A stretch of DNA of 64,000 nucleotides from positions 186,001 through 250,000 of the forward strand of contig NZ_FMXO01000002.1 in the NCBI RefSeq assembly GCF_900104215.1, written 5' to 3'. This DNA is from Desulfonatronum thiosulfatophilum. Its GTDB lineage: Bacteria > Desulfobacterota > Desulfovibrionia > Desulfovibrionales > Desulfonatronaceae. Position 1 is the first letter of the stretch. Each line of letters opens with the position of its first letter. Below, in pieces: positions 48,497-59,183 of this stretch. Below the pieces are notes generated by a model that saw only the letters and a program-made list of their open reading frames with translations, searched no databases and was not told the origin of the DNA. The position numbers and the translations under genes are program-made.

Positions 48497-50374
48497 CTAC
48501 AACGGCCAGACCCAAAGCAGCATGGGCAGTGCAACGATGATAACCAGGAGATCCGTGGGCAGGCCCATGCGCCAGTAGTCTCCGAAATGAAAGCCGCCCG
48601 GGCCGAGAATCAGAGTGTTGTTCTGGTGCCCGATGGGCGTCAGGAAGGCGCATGACGCGCCGATGGCCACGGCCATCAGGAAGGAGTCCGGATTGACGCC
48701 CAACTGGGCCGCGGTGCTCAGGGCGACAGGGCACATCACCGCCGCTGTGGCGGCATTGTTCATGAAGTCGGTCATGAGCATGGTTACGACCAGAATCACC
48801 GCCAATCCCAATACGGCCCGCCCCTGGGCCACGTTGTCCAGCAGGAATCGAGCGATCATGTCCGCCGCTCCGGTGGAAGCCATGGCGCCGGCCACCGGCA
48901 GCATCGCCCCCAGCAAAACGATTACCGGCCAATCAACGGAATGGTACACCGAGCGCAGGGAAACCACGCGCAAGGCCATCATGGCCAACACGCCCGAGGC
49001 AAAGGACACCGCAACCGGGGCCAGCCCCAAGGCCGCACCGGCCACCGCACCAGCCATGATCAGAGTCGCCTTCAGGGCCTGTCCCTTTTCCGGAACCCGG
49101 ACATCGCGCGGCGCCAGGGGCAGGCAGCCGAACTCCGACGCAAAGCCGGACAGCACTTCCGGTCTGCCCTGCAGCATCAGGACGTCACCGGCTTGAATGG
49201 ACGTGTCCCGCAACCGCTTGATGGAGCGATGACCGCTGCGCGAGATGGCCAGCAGGTTGATTCCGTACCGGCTGCGCAGCTCAAGATCCCTGGCGGAGCG
49301 GCTAATCAGGGTGGCATTCGGCATGGCCACCAATTCCTGGATGACTATTTCGCTGGTCTCGATTTTCTCTTTGTTGTTTTTCGCTGACGTTGGCTCTGCT
49401 TTCTCCGTCTCTTCATTCCTGGTATCGATTTTCGCTCCGGATTCTTTTCCGCCCTGGTTCTCCTCGTCGCTTTCAGGCGGCGGCAGGACATTTTCTTCGA
49501 GCTTCAATCCCAGATCCAAGAGCACAGTGGCCAGGGACTTCGGTTCGGACTGGATGACCAGAATATCGCCGTCCTGCAGAATGCGCCCGGGATAGGGCGC
49601 GGAAAGACGGAATCCCCTGCGAACCATGGCGATAATCAAGGCATCGGCCGCATCCAGGGTCCGTTCCACCTCCCGCAACGGTTTCCCCACCACCTTGCTG
49701 TCGCTGATAACGCGCACTTCAGTGGTATACACGGCCGTATCGAAATCGTCCGTGTCCGTTTCCTTGCGCTCCGGCACCAACCGCCAACCGATCAGAATGA
49801 TGAAGGCTAACCCGGACAGGGTCACGGCCAATCCCACGGGCAGGAAGTCGAACATCCCGAAACCGGCGGACCCTGCCTCGGCCCGGAAGCCGGAGACAAT
49901 GAGATTGGGCGGCGTACCGATCAAGGTCATGGTTCCGCCCAGAATGGAGCCGAAAGCCAGCGGCATCAGAACCTTGCCCCGGGACAGCCCCTGTTTGGCG
50001 GCAGTCTTGACGCCCACGGGCATCAGCAGGGCCATGGCTCCGACATTGTTCATGAAACCTGACAGCAGCGCCGCCAACCCCGTCAGCGAGGCAATGCTCA
50101 TGGTCTGACCGGCGGCAGCCGGCAGAACCTTTCTGGCCAGGTCATCCACAGCTCCTGAAACCTGTAGGCCATGGCTGAGTACCAGCACGCAAACCACGGT
50201 AATAACAGCCGGGTGGCCGAATCCGGCAAAGGCTTCGCCTCCGGGCACCAGCCCCATGAAAACGCAGACCAGCAGGGCTCCGGCGGCGACCATGTCATGG
50301 CGCCATTTGCCCCAGATGAACATGCCCATTGCGGCCACGAGTATGGCCATGATCGTCATCTGATCCTGCGTCAT
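48497..50374 (-). CDS. SLC13/DASS-like permease with two TrkA-C domains
   Basis: 625 aa. Two membrane halves each carry a NNxxA-type motif (SGFMNNVGAMALLMPVG, and TDFMNNAATAAVMCPVALS), typical of sodium- or proton-coupled sulfate, phosphate or dicarboxylate carriers. Between them are two TrkA-C ligand-binding domains separated by a long, strongly charged linker (ESDEENQGGKESGA, then NKEKIETSE). Sulfate uptake is a plausible role in a sulfate reducer but is inference. It is about 25 bp upstream of nothing else on its strand except the ElyC-like gene behind it. Confidence 0.85.
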   Translation of the reverse strand: MTQDQMTIMAILVAAMGMFIWGKWRHDMVAAGALLVCVFMGLVPGGEAFAGFGHPAVITVVCVLVLSHGLQVSGAVDDLARKVLPAAAGQTMSIASLTGLAALLSGFMNNVGAMALLMPVGVKTAAKQGLSRGKVLMPLAFGSILGGTMTLIGTPPNLIVSGFRAEAGSAGFGMFDFLPVGLAVTLSGLAFIILIGWRLVPERKETDTDDFDTAVYTTEVRVISDSKVVGKPLREVERTLDAADALIIAMVRRGFRLSAPYPGRILQDGDILVIQSEPKSLATVLLDLGLKLEENVLPPPESDEENQGGKESGAKIDTRNEETEKAEPTSAKNNKEKIETSEIVIQELVAMPNATLISRSARDLELRSRYGINLLAISRSGHRSIKRLRDTSIQAGDVLMLQGRPEVLSGFASEFGCLPLAPRDVRVPEKGQALKATLIMAGAVAGAALGLAPVAVSFASGVLAMMALRVVSLRSVYHSVDWPVIVLLGAMLPVAGAMASTGAADMIARFLLDNVAQGRAVLGLAVILVVTMLMTDFMNNAATAAVMCPVALSTAAQLGVNPDSFLMAVAIGASCAFLTPIGHQNNTLILGPGGFHFGDYWRMGLPTDLLVIIVALPMLLWVWPL

Positions 50375-50398
50375 GCCATAAACCTCACGTTAACGTGA

Positions 50399-51196
50399 TC
50401 ATTCCCCGCCCGTTGTCCTGCGAAGTCGCGGCAGGACATGCAAATTTGCCCAGACCAGTCCCATGGCCTCATAGATGGCTCGCTCGGTGCGGCGCAGGGC
50501 GCTTGCCGAGGGGAAAAACTCCCCAGGTGAAAATTGGCCGTCTGAATCCTTGACCAGAAAATCCGCGGGAGCGGCAACGGGACTCAACCCCGCTGCCCGG
50601 GCGAACAGAACCGCCCGCGGCATGTGTGAGGCCGACGTGACCAGGATGAAATCCATCTCCGAACCCAAATTCCTGCGTAGTTCCAGCGCTTCTTCAGCGG
50701 TATCCCGCGACTCGGTGAACACAATGATCCGTTCCGGGTCGACCCCAAGTGCCATGGCGGCGTCGGCCATGACCTCGGCATGGGACACGGGATCGAAAAT
50801 CGCTCCGCCGGTGAAGACGAGCACACTCTCCGGAAGCAGGCGATGCAAACGGATTCCTTCGATCAACCTCGCTTGGGAGGCGTCTGACAGCCGCCCCGTA
50901 TGCGGCAAACGAGCATCGGACTGATGCCCTCCACCCAGGACGACAATATGGCGGATATTCGCGAGCCCCTCGACAGTCCGGAGCGAATCATGCCTGCGTT
51001 CAAACGGATCCAGCAATCGATCCGCGACCGGACTCCATCCGGCTCCCAGGAAGAACACGGTCCCCAGAACGAGCATGCCCTTTGCCAATCTCTGCCGCCG
51101 GCTACAGCACAAAACAATCAGTCCGGCGAGCAACACCAAACCGGCGAGACTCAACGGCATGCAGAGCAGCCCGATAATTTTTTTGGCGATAAACAT
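50399..51196 (-). CDS. ElyC/SanA/YdcF family protein (DUF218)
   Basis: 265 aa. Two N-terminal hydrophobic helices (KIIGLLCMPLSLAGLVLLAGLIVL, and LVLGTVFFLGAGW) are followed by a DUF218 domain (IRHIVVLGGGHQ, SVLVFTGGAI, FILVTSASHMPRAVLFARAAG). Homologues act in cell-envelope or peptidoglycan-precursor maintenance. ATG 51196 is preferred; a TTG five codons earlier is possible. It lies about 24 bp from the SLC13 start and likely shares its transcript. Confidence 0.88.
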   Translation of the reverse strand: MFIAKKIIGLLCMPLSLAGLVLLAGLIVLCCSRRQRLAKGMLVLGTVFFLGAGWSPVADRLLDPFERRHDSLRTVEGLANIRHIVVLGGGHQSDARLPHTGRLSDASQARLIEGIRLHRLLPESVLVFTGGAIFDPVSHAEVMADAAMALGVDPERIIVFTESRDTAEEALELRRNLGSEMDFILVTSASHMPRAVLFARAAGLSPVAAPADFLVKDSDGQFSPGEFFPSASALRRTERAIYEAMGLVWANLHVLPRLRRTTGGE

Positions 51197-51346
51197 GAGG
51201 ATCACCGGCAAAAGAATGTGCGAGACCGCGAAATCAAGATGAGCCGGGCCTCAGTTGAACGGTTGTGCCATGTACAATAACACCCTTGTGCGCTAAATTC
51301 AGGACATGGCGAGACCGCCGCACTGTTATCCATCGAGGAGAACGAT

Positions 51347-51571
51347 ATGCCTATTTTTGAATATTCCTGTCCGGACTGCAATCTTGTTTTCGAGGACTTG
51401 ACCCGGGCTTCGGATCAGGGAGACAAGACCTGCCCACAATGCCGGTCCGACAGAGCCGCAAAGATTCTTTCCGTCTGCAGCAAGCCGGCTACCGCGGGCT
51501 CGAGTGCCGGTTCCTTCGCCGGGCACTCTGCACCCGCTTCCGGCTGTTCTTCAGGGAGAGGATTTTCCTGA
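51347..51571 (+). CDS. FmdB-like zinc-ribbon protein
   Basis: 74 aa. The N-terminal zinc ribbon has C8, C11, C29 and C32 (MPIFEYSCPDC, then CPQC), matching FmdB regulatory-protein annotations. The C-terminus is low-complexity Ser/Gly/Ala. GGAGAA-type ribosome-binding site is upstream. Target and function are unknown. It sits between two minus-strand genes and is the only plus-strand gene here. Confidence 0.85.
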   Translation: MPIFEYSCPDCNLVFEDLTRASDQGDKTCPQCRSDRAAKILSVCSKPATAGSSAGSFAGHSAPASGCSSGRGFS

Positions 51572-51587
51572 GGCGTGTAGTTCGGCT

Positions 51588-53291
51588 TCAGGTCTGAAGC
51601 CACTCATCCAGGCCGCACCGGCGGCAGCCCGGACAACCCGCCCCCGATTCTCCCGAGACGAGTATCGAAGGGCACGGCGGGGTCTTGCGCCGTGCTCCGA
51701 CTTTTTCCCATTCCTGCCGAAGATATTTCCGACTGACCCCCAAATCGATGACTTCCCAGGGAAACACTTCGTCGTTCCCCCGCTCCCGGTCCAGATACCA
51801 GGACGGATCACCGGACCATTCGGACAGGGCATCGGCCCAGACATCCTGTTCCCGGCCTTGATTGGCCGCGGCCAGATGAATCAAATCATGGACACGCGCG
51901 TCTCCCCGGGCCAGCAACCCCTGCAAGCGCGCCAGCCAAGGCGAATCCGAGCGCACCTGCACTCCGGGTATCTTTTTGGCCGATCGGCGCACCATGGCAA
52001 TCCGTTCCTTGAAAGTCTGCTCATCGGCCATGGCCGCCCACTGAAGCGGCGTCCAGGGCTTGGGCACCAGGCAACCGAGTCCCAGCGAGATCAGCTTCAG
52101 GTTCGTCTTGCGCTTCACCGCGCCGCTGGTTCTGGCCAAGTCCACTTCCTGAAGAAAGCGTCCGAACTCTTCCCAGTCCGCTTCCGTCTCCCCGGGCCAG
52201 CCCACCAGGAGATAAATTTTCAAATGGTTGAACCCTTTGCGCGAAAGCAGTTCCACGGTGCGCAAAAACGCCTCTTCCCGGACATGCTTGTTCATGGAGC
52301 AACGCAGCCCATGGCTGGACCCCTCCAAAGCCAGGGTCACGGTCCTCGTGCCCAGCCCGCGCAGGATGTCCAGCAGTTCCTCGCTCACGCCCTCGGCGCG
52401 CAGGGAGGACAGGGAGACATCCACTTTCTGCTCCCGCAGCCAGACCAGAAACGGGATCAAATCCGGCCAGTCCGTCAAGGCCGTGCCCACCAGCCCCACC
52501 TTGCGCGGCTTTGCCTGGAGCACGCGCTCCCGCAGAACCTCCACGGCCGCCAGACGGGGGGGGCGATACATGTACCCCGCGGCGCAAAAGCGGCACCCAT
52601 GCGGACAGCCGCGATTGACCTCCAGCAGCAGGGTATCCCGAAACACGGCGTCCGGCGACGTGAAGCAGGATGTCACCGGTGCGACAAGTTCGCTTGCGGA
52701 CCGGTCGCCGACATGCACGGCCCGGCGCACCGGAAGCGGGCTTTGTCCCGGCACGTAGACGCCGGGTATGGTCGCCACGGTCTCCAAGGCCAGTGAGCGG
52801 GAACCATTGCGAATGTAGATATCGGCCAGGGTCGTCAGACACTCCGCCAGCCCGGCCTCGGCCTCGCCCACCCAAAACAGATCCACGCTGGGCGTGATTG
52901 GGGCCGGATTCAAAAAAGCCAACGCCCCTCCGGCCATGATCAGGGGCCAGGAGGAGCGTTGGACAGCCAAGGGAGGAATTGCTGAAACGTTGAGGATGCG
53001 GAGCAGGGCAAGATAGTCGAACTCATAGGTCAGGCTGAACGCCACGACGCCGTACTCGTTCAGTCCACGGCTCCCGGCAGGCCGCACGAGTTTGGCCTGA
53101 TCCGGGTCCCAGAACACCGGTTCAACCGCCAAATTGGACTTGGCTTCCAGGAGTTGCAGGACCGCCTGCCATCCCAGACTGGAATAGGCCAGGCTGGCCT
53201 TCTGCGGAAAGACCAGGGCAATGGGCAACCGCCCGCCCCATTCCCGTTCCGGGACGGAAATGAGCCGGGCTTCCCGCCGACGGCGCTTCAC
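51588..53291 (-). CDS. B12-binding-like radical SAM protein
   Basis: 567 aa. An N-terminal B12-binding-like fold (residues about 20-150) precedes the radical SAM cluster motif at C229, C233 and C236 (RGCPHGCRFCAAGY). A C-terminal tail with CPGCRRC may bind another metal. The architecture matches the TIGR03960-like family, usually found with a DUF2344 partner, often encoded next to or fused with RNase G and linked to ribosome or tRNA modification. No partner is visible in this window. It lies 31 bp upstream of nothing but ends just before FtsZ is reached on the same strand's far side. Confidence 0.85.
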   Translation of the reverse strand: MKRRRREARLISVPEREWGGRLPIALVFPQKASLAYSSLGWQAVLQLLEAKSNLAVEPVFWDPDQAKLVRPAGSRGLNEYGVVAFSLTYEFDYLALLRILNVSAIPPLAVQRSSWPLIMAGGALAFLNPAPITPSVDLFWVGEAEAGLAECLTTLADIYIRNGSRSLALETVATIPGVYVPGQSPLPVRRAVHVGDRSASELVAPVTSCFTSPDAVFRDTLLLEVNRGCPHGCRFCAAGYMYRPPRLAAVEVLRERVLQAKPRKVGLVGTALTDWPDLIPFLVWLREQKVDVSLSSLRAEGVSEELLDILRGLGTRTVTLALEGSSHGLRCSMNKHVREEAFLRTVELLSRKGFNHLKIYLLVGWPGETEADWEEFGRFLQEVDLARTSGAVKRKTNLKLISLGLGCLVPKPWTPLQWAAMADEQTFKERIAMVRRSAKKIPGVQVRSDSPWLARLQGLLARGDARVHDLIHLAAANQGREQDVWADALSEWSGDPSWYLDRERGNDEVFPWEVIDLGVSRKYLRQEWEKVGARRKTPPCPSILVSGESGAGCPGCRRCGLDEWLQT

Positions 53292-53322
53292 CCGAGCCTC
53301 CGCGCTGATTTACAAATCGTGA

Positions 53323-54633
53323 CTAGTCCGCCTGTTTGCGCAAAAAGGATGGAATTTCGAATTCCTCTTCATCAAAAATGAAGTCATCGCCCCCGCCGCC
53401 GGACGCAACCCTAAGCATTTTGTTCGACGCCTGACCGGAAGGACCGGAATGTCCCGCATGAGCGGAATGACCGGGATGAGCCGAATAGCTCCCATGGGCG
53501 GAATGGCTCTGCTCCGATTTCAACCCCTTGCGCAAATATGCCGGAATGCTTCTGTCTTCGTTCCCGGTGGGAACATACGGTTTGCGGACGACATTTCCGG
53601 AATTGCCGACATTGCTGCGTACCCCCCCCAGGTCGATCACCCGGGAAGCGTCCTCGCCGCGTCCGCATGCAGCGGATGTCGTGCCGATGCCCGTGGCGAT
53701 GACCGTGATCCGCATTTCGTCGCCGGCTTCCTCATCGAACACCGTACCGAAGAAGATCTTGGCATCGTCATGGGCCGCTTCATGAATGATGCTGGCGGCC
53801 TCGCTGACTTCGTCAATGGTCATGTCCGGAGCGCAGGTGATGTTCAGCAGCACGCCCTTGGCGCCATCAATGCTCACGTCTTCAAGCAGCGGGCTGTTGA
53901 TGGCCTTCAATGCCGCTTCCCTGGCCCGACCTTCGCCCCTGGCAATGCCGGTGCCCATCATGGCCAGCCCCATTTCGGACATCACGGCCTTGACGTCCGC
54001 GAAGTCCAGGTTGATCAGGCCGGGAACCATGATCAGGTCGGAAATGCCCTTGACCGCGTAGAACAGGACCTCGTCGGCCTTTTTGAGCATGTCCAGGAAG
54101 GCCGCTTTCTGCGAGGCCAGCGAGAGGAGCCGGTCATTGGGGATGGTGATGATGGTGTCCACGGCATCGGCCAAAGCTGCCGCGCCCTTTTCGGCCTGAA
54201 GCAGTCGCTTCTTGCCTTCAAAATAAAACGGCTTGGAAACAACGGCCACGGTCAGGGCTCCCATTTCCCGGGCTACCTGCGCGATGACCGGAGCGGCGCC
54301 GGTTCCGGTTCCGCCGCCCATGCCCGCGGTTACGAAAACCATGTCCGCCGGTTCGAGCATCTTGCGGATCTGGTCCACGCTCTCCAGCGCGGCGTCCCGA
54401 CCGATGTCGGGGTTGGCGCCGGCTCCCAGCCCCTTGGTCAGCTTTTCCCCGAGCTGGATTTTGTATTCGGCCCGTGATCGATTCAAGGCCTGCAGATCCG
54501 TGTTGGCCGCGATAAAAGTGACTCCCTTTAATGACGAGGAAATCATGTTGTTCACGGCATTGCTTCCGCCCCCGCCGACGCCGACGACCTTGATCAAGGC
54601 ATTCGTGTCATTCTCAAGTTCCATGAATTGCAT
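53323..54633 (-). CDS. ftsZ: Cell-division tubulin homologue FtsZ
   Basis: 436 aa. The tubulin signature GGGTGTG is in [18 protein letters not shown], and the C-terminal conserved peptide EIPSFLRKQ binds FtsA or ZipA-like anchors. It polymerises with GTP into the division ring. The start at 54633 is supported by GGGAGGAG upstream; M4 is a close alternative. The linker before the tail is unusually rich in His, Ser, Ala and Gly ([14 protein letters not shown]). It is the last gene of the dcw cluster in this window. Confidence 0.97.
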   Translation of the reverse strand: MQFMELENDTNALIKVVGVGGGGSNAVNNMISSSLKGVTFIAANTDLQALNRSRAEYKIQLGEKLTKGLGAGANPDIGRDAALESVDQIRKMLEPADMVFVTAGMGGGTGTGAAPVIAQVAREMGALTVAVVSKPFYFEGKKRLLQAEKGAAALADAVDTIITIPNDRLLSLASQKAAFLDMLKKADEVLFYAVKGISDLIMVPGLINLDFADVKAVMSEMGLAMMGTGIARGEGRAREAALKAINSPLLEDVSIDGAKGVLLNITCAPDMTIDEVSEAASIIHEAAHDDAKIFFGTVFDEEAGDEMRITVIATGIGTTSAACGRGEDASRVIDLGGVRSNVGNSGNVVRKPYVPTGNEDRSIPAYLRKGLKSEQSHSAHGSYSAHPGHSAHAGHSGPSGQASNKMLRVASGGGGDDFIFDEEEFEIPSFLRKQAD

Positions 54634-54758
54634 CTCTACTCCTCCCTGCTTCGGTTTCCCATGGTCAAATTGTCTTCAGTCAGAATCCAGCTCCGCAACA
54701 AGCGATCTTCCGGCATCATTTCGTTTTTTCTTTCGTCAGGACGATTTTCGGACACAGG

Positions 54759-56000
54759 TCAGGAGACATCCGAGAACCACTTTCGCATTCTGTTCAGAAT
54801 GCGGTTGAAAATATGCGTATCCCGAATCCGAAACCGCTGATCCAGGCCTTCCTTGCGCGCCCCGTACATCAGCAATCCCACCGCGGTGGAATACATCGGA
54901 TTCATCACCACGTCCTTCAAGCCACCTACGTCCCGGGGGTACCCGACCCGGGTCGGGAGATTAAAAATCTGCTCTCCCAGTTCGGCCATTCCGTCCAGCA
55001 GCGAAGACCCCCCGGTCAGCACGATACCCGCCCCAATCAGGTTCTTGCAGCCTGACTGATTCAGGTCCTGTTCCACCAGCGCCAGAATTTCCTCCATCCT
55101 CGGCTCGCAAATTTCAGCCAGGACCCTTCTGGATACCCGCCGCGGCTCCCGTCCGCCAACGCTGGGCACATCGATGATTTCATCCTTCTGCACGATGTCC
55201 GTCAGCGCGCAGCCGTACTTGATCTTGATCTTTTCCGCGGCCAGCATGGGCGTGCGCAGGCCGAAGGCAATGTCGTTGGTCAGGTTGCTCCCGCCCAAAG
55301 CCAGGACCGAGGTGTACTTGATCGAATTGTTGGAAAAAATGGCTACATCCGTGGTTCCGCCCCCCACATCGACCAGGGCCACGCCGATCTCCCGCTCCTC
55401 CGGGGTGAGCACCGCTTCCGTGGAAGCCAGTGACTGCAGGACAATGTCCGCGACATCCAATCCGGCCCGGTGGCAGGAGCGGATAATGTTTTGCGCGCTG
55501 CTCACCGCTCCGGTGACGATATGCACCTTGACCTCCAGGCGCACGCCGGCCATGCCGATGGGATCGGCAATGCCGTTTTGTTCGTCTACGATGAATTCCT
55601 GGGGCAGGATGTGGATCACTTCCCGGTCCAACGGGATGGCCACGGCCTTGGCAGCGTCGATAACCCGCTCAACATCTTTTTGCGTGACCTCGCCGCCCTT
55701 GACCGCGATCACGCCATGGCTGTTGAAACCCTTGATATGGCTGCCGGCGATGCCGGAATAGACCGAGCGGATCTCGCACCCCGCCATCAATTCCGCTTCT
55801 TCCAGGGCTTTCTTGATGCATTGCACGGTCTGTTCGATGTTCACCACGACGCCTTTGCGCAGTCCCGAGGACGGAGCCGTACCGATTCCCACGACGTCCA
55901 CGCCGCCGGGAGTGGCCTCTCCGACCACGGTGCAGATTTTCGTGGTTCCGATGTCCAGGCCGACGATGAGATCGGACTTGGACGATGATTTCTTGGCCAT
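54759..56000 (-). CDS. ftsA: Cell-division actin-like protein FtsA
   Basis: 413 aa with actin-fold phosphate motifs (VGLDIGTTKICTVVGE and VDVGGGTTDVAIF). It anchors FtsZ to the membrane through the C-terminal amphipathic helix (FNRILNRMRKWF region). The start at 56000 has AGGAGCAAAAGG just upstream; a longer frame from 56153 overlaps ftsQ and is not used. A 125-bp gap separates it from ftsZ, so a separate ftsZ promoter is possible. Confidence 0.97.
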   Translation of the reverse strand: MAKKSSSKSDLIVGLDIGTTKICTVVGEATPGGVDVVGIGTAPSSGLRKGVVVNIEQTVQCIKKALEEAELMAGCEIRSVYSGIAGSHIKGFNSHGVIAVKGGEVTQKDVERVIDAAKAVAIPLDREVIHILPQEFIVDEQNGIADPIGMAGVRLEVKVHIVTGAVSSAQNIIRSCHRAGLDVADIVLQSLASTEAVLTPEEREIGVALVDVGGGTTDVAIFSNNSIKYTSVLALGGSNLTNDIAFGLRTPMLAAEKIKIKYGCALTDIVQKDEIIDVPSVGGREPRRVSRRVLAEICEPRMEEILALVEQDLNQSGCKNLIGAGIVLTGGSSLLDGMAELGEQIFNLPTRVGYPRDVGGLKDVVMNPMYSTAVGLLMYGARKEGLDQRFRIRDTHIFNRILNRMRKWFSDVS

Positions 56001-56026
56001 CCTTTTGCTCCTCGATAGTTTTTCCG

Positions 56027-56944
56027 TCAGGGCTGTCTCAGCTGGACCCACGCCTTGCCCGACATGACCGTCAACCGCGCGGTGTTCTGGAGTTCCCCTC
56101 TCGCCGTCAGATCCTCCCACACCCGGTTCATGATCCCGCGGTGCTCGCGCCACCCGGAAAGGTCGAAATGGGCCACCATGCCCCGATCCTCGAGATATAA
56201 TCGCACGATGTTGGCGTCTTCAATTTTCAGCCAGGCAACTTCCGAGAAACTGAACGGAAATTCCAGCCGCTCCACCGCGCGCACCCATTCGTCCATCAAC
56301 CGCCAGTTCGGCTCGATGCCTTCCTCGATGATCAGGGCGGGCAAGGAAACGAATTTCCCGATTTCCAGAGCGACGATGGGAACTCCGTTCCGATCCGCAT
56401 AATACAGGGCGCTGCCGCGTTGGATCCAGAAAAATGGCTCCCGCTCCACAATGTTTATGACCAGACCGTCGGGCAACGTCCGTCTGACGGTCACGCTTTC
56501 AATCCAGGGGTTATTTTGCAGCTTGCGGCTCATCTCTCCCAGGCTGACTTCAAGGATGTTCATCCCCACGCCAACGCCGCTCAGATTCAGAATCTCCACT
56601 GTGGACAACTGACGGTTGCCATTGACGTCCACATGCGAAACCGCAAAATGCGTGGAAGAAGTCAGGGTGCGGTAACCGTAGATCAGCCCCAGGCTGATCC
56701 CGCCCAGCAGGGCCAGGATGATCGCCAGAACAAAGCTCCAACCCACTGCGCGAAGCAGAAGCACTATGACTGTCAGCGTCGTACCACCCCGGCGGCTTTG
56801 CGCGGTTGCGACGTTTCTGGCAGCTTTGGTCGGCTTCTGCCTCGGGGCGGCGGGAGCTGCCTTCTTGCGCGTCCACTTGTTGCTCTTGCGCGACGTGGGC
56901 GCGAACCATCCGCCCGACCTTTCACGGACCACGGCCACGCTCAT
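56027..56944 (-). CDS. ftsQ: Cell-division protein FtsQ
   Basis: 305 aa: a basic N-terminal cytoplasmic tail rich in Lys/Arg, one transmembrane helix (SFVLAIILALLGGISLGLIYGY), then a POTRA-like domain (FAVSHVDVNGNRQLSTVEIL) and the FtsQ beta domain. It bridges early and late divisome proteins. The start overlaps the murB stop (ATGA). The extended basic tail is longer than in E. coli. Confidence 0.92.
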   Translation of the reverse strand: MSVAVVRERSGGWFAPTSRKSNKWTRKKAAPAAPRQKPTKAARNVATAQSRRGGTTLTVIVLLLRAVGWSFVLAIILALLGGISLGLIYGYRTLTSSTHFAVSHVDVNGNRQLSTVEILNLSGVGVGMNILEVSLGEMSRKLQNNPWIESVTVRRTLPDGLVINIVEREPFFWIQRGSALYYADRNGVPIVALEIGKFVSLPALIIEEGIEPNWRLMDEWVRAVERLEFPFSFSEVAWLKIEDANIVRLYLEDRGMVAHFDLSGWREHRGIMNRVWEDLTARGELQNTARLTVMSGKAWVQLRQP

Positions 56945-57822
56945 GGAATGATCCTGACCTCGGTGGCCAATGCCACCCCGAAATGTTTCCAAACCCGTTC
57001 CCTGGCCATGTCCAGCAGCTCGAAGGCGTCGCTGGCCGAGCCGCCGCCCAGGTTCACCAGGAAATTGGCGTGCTTGTCTGAAAAGGCCATTTTTCCGAGC
57101 TCAAAACCGCGCAAGCCGGCCTGGTCCAGGAGCTTGCCCGCCGGTTGTTCCGGAGCCGGGTTCTTGAAGACGCACCCCGCCGAGGCCATGGTCACCGGCT
57201 GGGTCTGCTTTTTCCGGCCATACCATTGCTGCATTCGGTTCCTGATCATGGAAGGCGTGGACAATCCAAGCCGCAAGCGGATCGCGACCACGATCTGCAA
57301 GGCGTCATCCATCCCGGAGTCGAAGCGCCGGTATCCGAACTCCATGTCCGCTGCTTCCTTCCAGACGCACCCCTGGGTAGGCGTCCAAATCCGTACCTGT
57401 TCCAGAACATGGACCATTTCCACGCCGTACGATCCGGCATTCATGGCCACGGCGCCGCCCACCGAACCGGGAATCCCCGTCCACTGCTCCAATCCGCCAA
57501 ACCCTCGCGAACGGCACCAGGCGAGCAAGCGAGGCAGACGCAGCGCCGCGGGCACCTGGATCAGGGCGAAGTCCCGGCCCGTTTCCAGAACCTCCGGCTC
57601 ACCGGGTTGGACCAGGCGGACCAGCACCAGGGGCAAGCGTCCATCCTTGGCCAAAACATTGCTTCCCTCACCAAGAACCAGCGCCTCGCCACCCAGGGAC
57701 GCGAGTTGCACTTGCAGACCGTCCAGGTCCCGCTCATCCTCCAGGATGATTTCGGCAATGGCTGCACCTCCGAGGCGCAACGTCGTCCTTTCGGCCAGGA
57801 CCGGATCAGTCAGGATTCTCAC
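56941..57822 (-). CDS. murB: UDP-N-acetylenolpyruvoylglucosamine reductase MurB
   Basis: 293 aa. FAD-binding [15 protein letters not shown] and [18 protein letters not shown] motifs, plus the [10 protein letters not shown] segment of type-II-like MurB, are clear. It reduces the enolpyruvyl group to give UDP-MurNAc. GTG at 57822 overlaps the murC stop and follows GGAGG; a longer GTG frame to 57855 would lie inside murC. It is the murC-murB pairing typical of deltaproteobacterial dcw clusters. Confidence 0.94.
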   Translation of the reverse strand: MRILTDPVLAERTTLRLGGAAIAEIILEDERDLDGLQVQLASLGGEALVLGEGSNVLAKDGRLPLVLVRLVQPGEPEVLETGRDFALIQVPAALRLPRLLAWCRSRGFGGLEQWTGIPGSVGGAVAMNAGSYGVEMVHVLEQVRIWTPTQGCVWKEAADMEFGYRRFDSGMDDALQIVVAIRLRLGLSTPSMIRNRMQQWYGRKKQTQPVTMASAGCVFKNPAPEQPAGKLLDQAGLRGFELGKMAFSDKHANFLVNLGGGSASDAFELLDMARERVWKHFGVALATEVRIIP

Positions 57823-59183
57823 ACCGCCTCCAGATAGCTCTGACCCACCTGCCACACGCTTCCCGCGCCCAGGGTCAGCAACACGTCCCCGGGCCGCAAA
57901 ATCTTGGGCAGAGCCGCACCGGCTTTTTCCATGTCCGGAAAGAACGTCACCGGAGTCTTGCTGACCTGCCGGATGCCCTGGGCCAGACTGATCCCGCTGA
58001 TTCCCGGCAGTGGAGCTTCGGATGCCGGATAGATCTCCAGAAGCAGCAATTGCTGAACTCCCTCGAAAGCGCGGCAGAAATCCCCGAACAGTGCCTTGGT
58101 CCTGGTAAAGCGATGCGGCTGGAACAGCACCACCAACCGACGTCCTGGAAAATATTCCAGCGCGGTTTGAATCGTGGCGACGATCTCCTTAGGGTGGTGC
58201 CCGTAGTCATCCACCACGGTGACGCCGCCGCCCTCACCCTTGATCTCGAAACGCCGTCCCACGCCGCCAAAGTTCTTCAATCCCCGCAACACTGCATCCC
58301 TGGGCAGCCCGGCTTCAATGGCCACGCCCACCGCGCCCAGAGCGTTCAGGACATTATGTCGTCCCGGATGGCCCAGGTTGACCTCTCCCCACGGCTGGCC
58401 GCGCCAAAAGATCTGGAAATGATTGCCCGGATGATTTCTGAGCGGCACTCCGCGCACGTCGTTGTCCTGGCCGAATCCGTAGGTCACCACGGGCCGCCGC
58501 ACCTGGGGCAGGACGTCCTGCACGCCGGGATCGTCGCCGCAGACCACGTTCAAACCATAGAAGGGAATCTTGTTCATGAACTGAACGAAGGCGCTTTTGA
58601 TGGTCGCCAGGTCCGGATAGAAATCCAGGTGGTCGGCATCGATATTGGTCACCACGCTGATGATCGGAAAGAGGCACAGAAAGGAACCGTCGGATTCGTC
58701 CGCCTCGGCGATGAGGTATTCGCCCTGCCCCAGCAGGGCGTTGCTGCCGTAGCTGCGCAAACGCCCGCCGATGATCACCGTGGGGTCAAGACCGGCCTCC
58801 ATGAAAATGGTCGCCAAAAGAGAGGTGGTGGTGGTCTTGCCATGGGTTCCGGCCACGGCGATGCCGGTGCGCAACCGCATCAGCTCCGCCAGCATCTCCG
58901 CCCTCGGGATGACCGGTATGCCGCGTTCCCTGGCTTCCTGCACCTCGGGATTGTCGTCCCTGACGGCGGTGGACTTGACCAGGACCTGGGCTCGGCCCAG
59001 ATTTCCGCGACTGTGTCCCACCGAAGTGATTGCGCCCAACGACCTCAGATGGTCCAGGACCGGTCCGGTAGCCAGATCCGACCCGGACACTTCATAGCCC
59101 AGGTTCAGCAGCACCTCCGCAATGCCGCTCATCCCGGAACCGCCCAGACCGACCATGTGTATGGATTTGACTTTCGACTTCAT
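57819..59183 (-). CDS. murC: UDP-N-acetylmuramate-L-alanine ligase MurC
   Basis: 454 aa. The UDP-substrate Rossmann loop [18 protein letters not shown] is at the N-terminus and the ATP loop GTHGKTTTT is in the centre. It adds the first L-Ala to UDP-MurNAc in the cytoplasm. ATGA overlaps with murG upstream and GTGA with murB downstream show translational coupling. Confidence 0.97.
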   Translation of the reverse strand: MKSKVKSIHMVGLGGSGMSGIAEVLLNLGYEVSGSDLATGPVLDHLRSLGAITSVGHSRGNLGRAQVLVKSTAVRDDNPEVQEARERGIPVIPRAEMLAELMRLRTGIAVAGTHGKTTTTSLLATIFMEAGLDPTVIIGGRLRSYGSNALLGQGEYLIAEADESDGSFLCLFPIISVVTNIDADHLDFYPDLATIKSAFVQFMNKIPFYGLNVVCGDDPGVQDVLPQVRRPVVTYGFGQDNDVRGVPLRNHPGNHFQIFWRGQPWGEVNLGHPGRHNVLNALGAVGVAIEAGLPRDAVLRGLKNFGGVGRRFEIKGEGGGVTVVDDYGHHPKEIVATIQTALEYFPGRRLVVLFQPHRFTRTKALFGDFCRAFEGVQQLLLLEIYPASEAPLPGISGISLAQGIRQVSKTPVTFFPDMEKAGAALPKILRPGDVLLTLGAGSVWQVGQSYLEAV

